Source: Planctomycetaceae bacterium
GTDB taxonomy: Bacteria > Planctomycetota > Planctomycetia > Pirellulales > Pirellulaceae
Reading direction: 5' to 3'
Assembly: GCA_021298315.1 (NCBI GenBank)
Contig: JAJTFC010000069.1
Span: forward strand, 1 to 41,228
Length of the DNA: 41,228 bases
Below are positions 35,664 to 41,228 of the stretch, in pieces; position 1 is the stretch's first letter; each line of letters begins with the position of its first letter. The notes below the pieces were generated by a model that ran no database searches, was not told the DNA's origin, and saw nothing but the letters and a program-made list of their open reading frames with translations. A program made the translations under genes and the position numbers.

Positions 35664-36599
35664 CTACTTCTTAAGTCGTTGAATCAGGCTTCTACCAAAT
35701 CGAACACTGGCCAAGCCTGCAAAGATTGCAAGCATGGACGGTTCTGGGATCGGACCAAGCGGATCAGGAGGAGAGGGGGCATCGGTTTGATAGAAAGCAA
35801 CCTCGCCAAGCTGGATGATCTTAAACTTATCCCTAATGGGATCCCCATTGGCATCGAGGCCGACTGTAAGAAGGGAGTCAAATCCAAACCCTTCGAGTAA
35901 CTCAAGCTTTAAGAGCCTCGCCGAAATCGCATCAAATGTCTTCACCTGGGGTTCGCTGTAAGGACCAGTCGATCTGGTCAGGCCGAAACTGCCAAGAGTA
36001 TCGCTTCCAGAAACATTAATGGTAGACCAACTCAGCGCTGCGTAGTCATCTGGGTCGGTGGACGAATAATCAAACCCATCGGATGGGTTCGCATAAGAAA
36101 GTCTTGCGGTCTTCAAACCTGATCCGCCTGGGGCGGGAGCATCATTCTCATCGATTGCAGTATCGCCAGCGTTAGAGTTCCATACGATGAACGCATCGGT
36201 CCACTGGAGGCTACCTAAGTTGAGGTAAAGCACCGGTGTTGGAAGTGGGTTATTAGAAACATCGAACAATCGAACTCCCCAGGAATTCAAAGCGCCGACG
36301 GTTTGGTGGTATGGCAGAGCTGCCCCGATGCCGCCAAGATTCGGTCCGTCATCATCAAAAGTCCCGTCGGAATTGACGAAATCATTTCCGGGGGAGCCCT
36401 GGATCAATTGGCTCTCCGAAAGTGGATCTTGGTATCCAATCCCAGGTCGACTTGCAAGGATGCTCTGAAATGTCGAAGAAATCGTTGCTGCCGATCCAAA
36501 TGAAGAGCAAAACAGCCAAAGGGAAAGGAAAAAACTCGGTACCAATCCTTGGAAAAAAACCGCTTCCGTGCGTCCCAGTCGAATGAACGCAGAACGCAT
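35664..36599 (-). CDS. PEP-CTERM sorting-domain protein
   Basis: The 311-residue exported protein has an N-terminal hydrophobic signal (FFLSLWLFCSSFGSAA). It ends with PIPEPSMLAIFAGLASVRFG followed by basic residues (RSLIQRLKK). This is the PEP-CTERM layout: PEP motif, membrane segment, basic tail, processed by an exosortase-type enzyme. The central part is a beta-rich domain with no family I recognise (motifs LYLNLGSLQWTDAFIVWNSN and DDYAALSWSTI). No exosortase gene is in the window. It converges on the kinase gene, with 78 bp between the stops. Confidence 0.85.
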   Translation of the reverse strand: MRSAFIRLGRTEAVFFQGLVPSFFLSLWLFCSSFGSAATISSTFQSILASRPGIGYQDPLSESQLIQGSPGNDFVNSDGTFDDDGPNLGGIGAALPYHQTVGALNSWGVRLFDVSNNPLPTPVLYLNLGSLQWTDAFIVWNSNAGDTAIDENDAPAPGGSGLKTARLSYANPSDGFDYSSTDPDDYAALSWSTINVSGSDTLGSFGLTRSTGPYSEPQVKTFDAISARLLKLELLEGFGFDSLLTVGLDANGDPIRDKFKIIQLGEVAFYQTDAPSPPDPLGPIPEPSMLAIFAGLASVRFGRSLIQRLKK

Positions 36600-37341
36600 G
36601 ACTCTACTTTGTTATTTTTGATGGACTCTGAAAATGGTTTCACTCTGCAACCGAACGTCTTTTGCTTGACATGGCTGCAACAAGCTCACGTGCAACACCT
36701 CGTACATGATAACAACATCGAAGGTGTTTTTCTTGGTGTTTTAGTGTCACTTCAAAAATTTTTTGTTTCAGCGACTCGCCCTCTCCAGATCGTACGATGG
36801 GAATTGCTCCGCTGCATGGAGTCGAAGTTTCTAAGCACTCGCATGATTGCGCCTGCGAAACTCATTTGGAGCACGAGTACGAGTCCCCCAGCACCACCGA
36901 TGCGGGTTCGGTACATGTCAACTGAGTCATTGCATTTCACCTCGCCACCGATCCGGGAGCCCTCAATAAAGACTTACCTCATTCAATTGCCTGCATGATA
37001 ATTGCGAAGTGGCCCGAGTATCGACCAACGGACATCGCTGGTATTCAATTCAGTATAAGCCACTGGGGTAAGAGTGTTTTTTCGAAGCTAGTCTATGAAC
37101 CGTAAGTGTTTTCGACTGATTGCAATCGCTGCCCTCCTTGCAAGAAAGGACAGCGAATCGCGATAACCATAGGATCCGCTTAATCTACGTTTTAGAAATT
37201 CCTAACGAAACACTCAAAGGTTTAGGTTTTTAAAAGTATTAAAAAGTGTTTCATCGATCAAATCAGCTTGAAAGTTGATGCAGCCATCGGTAAAAGAAAG
37301 ATACGTGACTTCTCCCTCTTCTCATCAAAGGGCTCATAGCA
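36600..37341. other. Long intergenic region upstream of the DUF1559 gene
   Basis: I see no convincing gene here; open frames on either strand have no recognisable features. The last ~150 bases are AT-rich. An inverted repeat, GAAACACT (37207-37214) with AGTGTTTC (37245-37252), lies about 90 bp before the DUF1559 start and may be an operator or a leader hairpin. Promoters for the divergent PEP-CTERM and DUF1559 genes are expected here. Confidence 0.4.
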
Positions 37342-38448
37342 ATGGCGTACAGAGTACGAAGATCGCAGGGTTTTACCCTGGTTGAACTGCTAGTAGTGAT
37401 CGCAATTATCGGTGTTTTGGTAGGCTTGCTTCTGCCCGCAGTCCAGTCCGCCCGAGAGGCTGCTCGCAGAATGCAATGCTCAAACAATCTTAAACAATGG
37501 GGGCTTGCCAACATCAATTTCGAGTCGGCAAACCGCAGACTTCCTTTCGGAATGCTACGAGCTGACGGGACTGGTTGGGGGCACCCAGAGTGGGGCACTG
37601 CTGGACAGGCTCGTCGTTTCGCGTTGATGCATCAATTGATGCCTTTTGTCGAACAGCAATCCTTTTGGACCAACTGGAATCAATTAAACTTCGGTGCAAA
37701 CACCCTCTCGAATCCTCTTTACGGTGGCAATCCCGCCAACACTGCTTCCCCTCCATTGGATGGCACTTCGGCCGTTGGTCAACTCGTGATGCCAACACTG
37801 CGTTGCCCATCGAACCCAGGTAGTCCCTACAACGAAGTACACACGAACCCTACGACCGGTCTTAATTCCAGCGGCGGATATGCGCGTGGTGACTATTTCG
37901 CTTGCGCCGGACGACGAGGATACCCTGGGTTCAGCAACACACTTCCGAGCCTTTGGAATCCCTTTGGTCCTGGGGCGGATTATCCACGTCCACCCGGAAC
38001 TGCAAGTTCCGCTAACCAAGCTCGATCCGACGGTATTTTCACCCGCAATGTGGCGCGTAAGCTGAGCTCTGTTACAGACGGGCTAAGCAATACCATTCTC
38101 ATGGGTGAACGAGCTTATTTTGATCCCGTCTTTGATCGATGTGGACCCGAGACAGGATGGAGCACAACCAAGATTGGTAACTGGGGTTGGGTTTGGTTTG
38201 GCGCCGAGGGAAATGTTTTCTTGGGAACGGGCGTACCGATCAACTATCGGATCCGCGATTGCGTCGAGTACCGAGATCCGATTCGATATGATGACCGAAT
38301 CAATGCGTTCGGAAGTCTGCACGGCGGTGGTGCACAATTCACCATGGCCGATGGTTCGGTTCGCTACGTGAGCGAGACCATTGATGCGATTACCTTCAAC
38401 GCCATGGGTACTCGCGCTGGTTCCGAAGTCGTCAACATGCCTGATTGA
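37342..38448 (+). CDS. DUF1559 domain-containing protein with prepilin-type N-terminus
   Basis: The 368-residue protein begins with a type IV pilin-like N-terminus: after a short basic leader comes GFTLVELLVVIAIIGVLVG, with cleavage expected between Gly and Phe. AARRMQCSNNLKQWGLA follows, as is characteristic of DUF1559 proteins. The C-terminus has the family's H-X9-DG motif (LHGGGAQFTMADGSVRYV). DUF1559 proteins are expanded in planctomycetes and are considered pseudopilin-like surface proteins of unclear function. The ATG is supported by an AAGGG sequence about 10 bp upstream. It is the first of three plus-strand genes, each followed by a hairpin. Confidence 0.92.
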   Translation: MAYRVRRSQGFTLVELLVVIAIIGVLVGLLLPAVQSAREAARRMQCSNNLKQWGLANINFESANRRLPFGMLRADGTGWGHPEWGTAGQARRFALMHQLMPFVEQQSFWTNWNQLNFGANTLSNPLYGGNPANTASPPLDGTSAVGQLVMPTLRCPSNPGSPYNEVHTNPTTGLNSSGGYARGDYFACAGRRGYPGFSNTLPSLWNPFGPGADYPRPPGTASSANQARSDGIFTRNVARKLSSVTDGLSNTILMGERAYFDPVFDRCGPETGWSTTKIGNWGWVWFGAEGNVFLGTGVPINYRIRDCVEYRDPIRYDDRINAFGSLHGGGAQFTMADGSVRYVSETIDAITFNAMGTRAGSEVVNMPD

Positions 38449-38482
38449 TTGGCCTTCAGACGCCTTACGATTCATTTGCTGG

Positions 38483-38515
38483 TCGCTAGCGGGGAATGTT
38501 CCCGCTAGCGATTTT
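38483..38515 (+). terminator. Strong terminator hairpin after the DUF1559 gene
   Basis: An 11-bp perfect stem (TCGCTAGCGGG with CCCGCTAGCGA) around a seven-base loop runs into TTTT. It lies 35 bp after the DUF1559 stop and before the lipoprotein gene. It should end the transcript or reduce read-through. Confidence 0.8.
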
Positions 38516-38592
38516 CAGTTCCGGTTGGATCGTTTCTCGATCTGTACCTGTTGCATGCCAAGAATATATTCAACCCAATAAAGGATTCTACA

Positions 38593-39090
38593 ATGCTTCG
38601 GAAGATTCATTCCTACTCGAGCGCCGGCAAGAGCTCCCTTGAGACGAATCGGGCAACGATGGCATGGCTAAGTTTAGCTTGCATGATTTCGATGATGATC
38701 GGCTGCAACCAGAAAGTTGCTGTGACAGAAGTCACTGGAGTTGTGACGATGAACGGCAAGCCGATGGAATTGATCCATGTGGAATTCTGGTCCAAGAACG
38801 GTCCGAGATCGTACGGTAAAACCGACACCGAGGGGAAATTTGAACTCAAAATCGATGACGGATCAGCCAGGAAAGGGGTGGTTGTTGGTGAGCAGAAGGT
38901 CTCTTTGCGGGATACTTGGCCCACGAAAGACGATTATCTGGACGAAGGTGGAGCTTGGGTCGATAAGTCCGATGGGAAAAAGAGTCGCATCGATACCAAG
39001 TATTTTGATGCGGTAAATAGCCCAATGACAGTGAATGTAGAGTCAGGAAAGAAGAACTTTTTTGAGTTGAAGGTTGACCCTGCCCAATAA
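38593..39090 (+). CDS. Small lipoprotein with carboxypeptidase-regulatory-like beta-sandwich
   Basis: This 165-residue protein has a signal (TMAWLSLACMISMMIGC) whose final IGC makes Cys38 a likely lipidated residue. The mature part has VTGVVTMNGKPMELIHVEFW and a GKTDTEGKFELKIDD strand pattern, typical of the small transthyretin-like/carboxypeptidase-regulatory domains commonly found beside DUF1559 genes in planctomycetes. The start at 38593 is supported by AAAGGA eight bases upstream; an in-frame ATG at 38551 has no such support. The function is unknown. Confidence 0.82.
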   Translation: MLRKIHSYSSAGKSSLETNRATMAWLSLACMISMMIGCNQKVAVTEVTGVVTMNGKPMELIHVEFWSKNGPRSYGKTDTEGKFELKIDDGSARKGVVVGEQKVSLRDTWPTKDDYLDEGGAWVDKSDGKKSRIDTKYFDAVNSPMTVNVESGKKNFFELKVDPAQ

Positions 39091-39119
39091 AGTTTTCTCA
39101 AATCCAACATGCTGGGAGA

Positions 39120-39146
39120 GCTAAGCCCTAGGGCTTAGCCTTTTCC
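39120..39146 (+). terminator. Palindromic terminator after the lipoprotein gene
   Basis: GCTAAGCCC TA GGGCTTAGC is a perfect 20-base palindrome with a two-base centre, followed by CTTTTCC. It lies 30 bp after the lipoprotein stop and 40 bp before the acyltransferase start. Confidence 0.65.
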
Positions 39147-39179
39147 GGAATTCGTCAAACCCCGTTAGGAACCAACGCT

Positions 39180-40442
39180 TTGAATACCGTTTCGGCCCTC
39201 GATCAATCATCGGTTCAAAGCAGTAGTCAAAACGGGCGGCTTATCTCGCTTGACCAATTCCGTGGCTACACGGTGCTGGGCATGTTGATCGTTAATTACT
39301 TCGGCGGCTACCAAGCTTGCCCGCAGGTGCTCAAGCACACGCATGATTATTGCAGCTACGCCGATACGATCATGCCGCAGTTTCTATTTGCCGTCGGGTT
39401 CTCCCTGCGATTGACCGTCGGACGCCAGATGCAAGCAGGAGGCTCTTTCGAATCCTATAGTCGTGTGATCAGGCGCCTGCTGGGGTTAGCCTTAGTCGCA
39501 TTCGTGGTCTACAACGTTTCGCCTCGGGCTGCCAACTGGGAGCAACTCAAGGAGATCGGGTTTTGGGGGGCGATCCAAGAACCGCTCAAGCGGCAGTGGT
39601 TCCAAACCTTGATGCACATTGCCGTGACATCTCTGTGGATCGTGCCGGTGATCCATCGACCGATGCCAATTCGATCGGCTTGGTTGATCGTGTCGGCTGG
39701 ACTCCACGTGGTTCTTTCTTACCTTTTCAATTTCACATGGTGCAACACAGATCCAAATGCGATCGATGGCGGTCCACTGGGCTTCCTAAGCTGGTCAATT
39801 CCCGCATTGCTGGGTACTTTTGCCTGTGACTGGTTTGTTCCGAGCAAGGATCAGCAGGCCTCACAGATCCAACGCGGAAAAGCCATTGGGTGGGGGATCA
39901 TCATGGCCATCTTCCTGATGGTCTTGGGCTATGCGTTTTCGTGTGGAACGCGGTTCTACGACGTGGCTGCATCGGGGGCAGATTCAAGGATACTTGAAAA
40001 AATACCTGCGGACCCCGTGATCCCTGATCGTGCACGACTACAAGCAAAGATCGAAACAAACTCCTTGGGCTCTTGGCTGGCCGAGCCACCTTTTATCAAG
40101 CCTCCTGGGCGTTCGCAAAGGCAGTGGAATTACTGGATGATGAGCCAGCGAGCAGGGACCCTTTCCTACCTTACGTTCGCGGCCGGGTTCTCGTTGGCGG
40201 TCTTCGTGCTGTTTTACTTTCTTTGCGACGTGCTATCCTTTCAGCTACCTATTTTCAAAACATTTGGTGTCAACGCCCTAGTCGCTTACGTCCTGCATGA
40301 CTTAGTCTCCAACGCTGTGCAGCCGTTTTTTCCAAAGGACTCTCCGATGTGGTACGCCTACACCGGCTTGTTTCTCTTTTGTTTGATCAATTGGCTGTTT
40401 TTACGCAGCCTACAACAGCAGAAAATTTTTCTGAGGGTCTGA
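39180..40442 (+). CDS. Multi-membrane acyltransferase of the DUF5009/HGSNAT-like group
   Basis: This 420-residue membrane protein has RLISLDQFRGYTVLGMLIVN near the N-terminus, the signature of the DUF5009/heparan-alpha-glucosaminide N-acetyltransferase-like family (COG4299). About eight to ten hydrophobic segments follow. After the first span is a loop with HTHDYCSYADTIMPQFLFAV. A large hydrophilic loop (about residues 260-310) lies in the middle. In the family the first helices transfer acetyl groups across the membrane to sugars; whether this member does is not shown. The TTG at 39180 was taken as start because TTAGGA lies upstream and the motif begins ~20 residues in. Confidence 0.85.
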   Translation: MNTVSALDQSSVQSSSQNGRLISLDQFRGYTVLGMLIVNYFGGYQACPQVLKHTHDYCSYADTIMPQFLFAVGFSLRLTVGRQMQAGGSFESYSRVIRRLLGLALVAFVVYNVSPRAANWEQLKEIGFWGAIQEPLKRQWFQTLMHIAVTSLWIVPVIHRPMPIRSAWLIVSAGLHVVLSYLFNFTWCNTDPNAIDGGPLGFLSWSIPALLGTFACDWFVPSKDQQASQIQRGKAIGWGIIMAIFLMVLGYAFSCGTRFYDVAASGADSRILEKIPADPVIPDRARLQAKIETNSLGSWLAEPPFIKPPGRSQRQWNYWMMSQRAGTLSYLTFAAGFSLAVFVLFYFLCDVLSFQLPIFKTFGVNALVAYVLHDLVSNAVQPFFPKDSPMWYAYTGLFLFCLINWLFLRSLQQQKIFLRV

Positions 40443-40626
40443 TGGTTGTTTCGCGGAATTGATCTCCTGGGATCCTCCACCGGACTTCAAACCGAAATCG
40501 CAATGAGAGGCATTGCTGAATCGCAGTGCAGTAGGCAAGGCATTCAGGTCAGGTGGGTCGTCCTGCGGCATGCTCTAATACATTGAACACCCGCTTCATC
40601 GGAAATGAACCGCGCGTTCGGTGCCG

Positions 40627-40764
40627 ATGTTTGGACTCGTAGAAAGTGGTACAAGCAGTAGCGGCGGCGGTAGTGGTACCGTTCCCGAGCCGACCTCGAT
40701 GGCGATCTTTGGCCTAGGTGCTTTGGGCTTTGCTTATCGCAACCGACGCAAGCTCCTGAAGTAA
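40627..40764 (+). pseudogene. Orphan PEP-CTERM tail (gene remnant)
   Basis: A 45-residue frame from ATG 40627 to stop 40764 ends in VPEPTSMAIFGLGALGFAYR followed by NRRKLLK. That is a complete PEP-CTERM sorting signal (PEP, hydrophobic segment, basic tail), preceded by a Ser/Gly linker. The in-frame stop at 40606 and the lack of any signal peptide or mature domain upstream indicate a 5'-truncated gene. It lies shortly before the right-hand BIME-like cluster. Confidence 0.75.
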
Positions 40765-40881
40765 TTGCAGGTTGGTGTCCAGTCACAAGTCAAAAACCTT
40801 GCAAAAAGCGGGCTGCTTTCGAGCGGTTCGCTTTTTATTTTTGATTTGTAAACGTAATGGAAGCAAATCATTTTTTTGTAA

Positions 40882-41137
40882 GACCGTAGGGTACGTGAAG
40901 CGGTCCCTGGTATTTATTGCCTGGATCGTCAATGCCCTGCCCTGCCCATCATTTCGCGAACCATGGAAGGGCAAAGGACCGCGCAACGTACCGTGGAGCG
41001 ATTGGCCACGTTTGCAGCGTCAAGGTACGTTCCGCGGTCCCGACTTCATCGTCAAACATGCAAGAGTTATGGAGCTAGTCGATGTCGTGGGCTTTCATGA
41101 CAGCATCAAGAGGACCGCTTCACGTACCCTACGGGAC
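40882..41137. repeat. REP/BIME-like inverted repeat element, right copy
   Basis: Four copies of the same short motif as at 1486-1744 occur in alternating orientation: plus 40886-40906 (GTAG foot), minus 40976-40992, plus 41024-41040, minus 41112-41132. The two outer copies form a 21-base perfect inverted repeat, so the element is ~250 bp with near-palindromic ends. The inner block (about 40957-41040) is homologous, in inverted orientation, to 1579-1664. Confidence 0.75.
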
Positions 41138-41228
41138 TAATTAAATATGGCGGACGGCACATGGAATGTGCCTGCGACTATGTACCTTCGAGCATCCGAA
41201 GAGGTTAAAATCTTTCATCGAACCAGCG

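Noticed and set aside
36549..36998. 149-residue plus-strand frame between the PEP-CTERM and DUF1559 genes
   Set aside because: It begins antisense to the PEP-CTERM signal peptide, has no recognisable motif, and lacks a ribosome-binding site.

Overview
The window looks like a chromosomal segment from a planctomycete, most likely Pirellulales. Several lineage-typical families support this: a paired DUF1592-group cytochrome protein and DUF1552 protein, a DUF1559 protein with a prepilin-type N-terminus and an H-X9-DG tail, a LEPRxLL-type N-terminal motif (LEDRSLL) on a giant surface protein, PEP-CTERM tails, and a large Ser/Thr kinase. No rRNA, tRNA, CRISPR array or complete insertion sequence is seen. 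Species cannot be named from the sequence alone.

Left edge (1-2000): an internally deleted ISL3-type transposase remnant abuts a decayed toxin-antitoxin pair whose PIN toxin lacks its N-terminal catalytic part. A gene-poor kilobase follows, with strong hairpins and a cluster of REP/BIME-like repeats. A related cluster, inverted, lies near the right edge (40882-41137). Middle left (2007-10483): an alpha/beta hydrolase fused to a CPXCG zinc-ribbon; a translationally coupled DUF1592-group/DUF1552 pair on the minus strand; a divergent PanB-like enzyme; a secreted esterase; and a secreted Asp-box (sialidase-like) protein.

Centre (10697-32216, minus strand): one giant extracellular protein gene of about 21.5 kb, now split into two overlapping reading frames by a single frameshift near 19500-19545. 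The N-terminal part has the LEPRxLL-like motif, a very long right-handed beta-helix with a DGDG-type loop in most repeats, two PA14-like domains and a lectin-like domain inserted about 2 kb apart, and five or more PKD domains. The C-terminal part has about fifty 21-residue Asp/Gly-rich solenoid turns (the best-conserved being 126-bp DNA repeats), a metzincin-type zinc protease with HELAHLMGLRH, a pre-peptidase-like domain, more PKD domains and classical RTX repeats. Read through, it would be about 7190 residues, one of the larger bacterial proteins.

Right (32544-40764): a transmembrane Ser/Thr kinase transcribed away from the giant gene; a PEP-CTERM surface protein on the opposite strand; then a plus-strand run of DUF1559 protein, small lipoprotein and multi-membrane acyltransferase, separated by terminator-like hairpins; and an orphan PEP-CTERM tail. 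No defence, biosynthetic or phage system is evident. The most unusual content is the giant modular protein and its repeat architecture.
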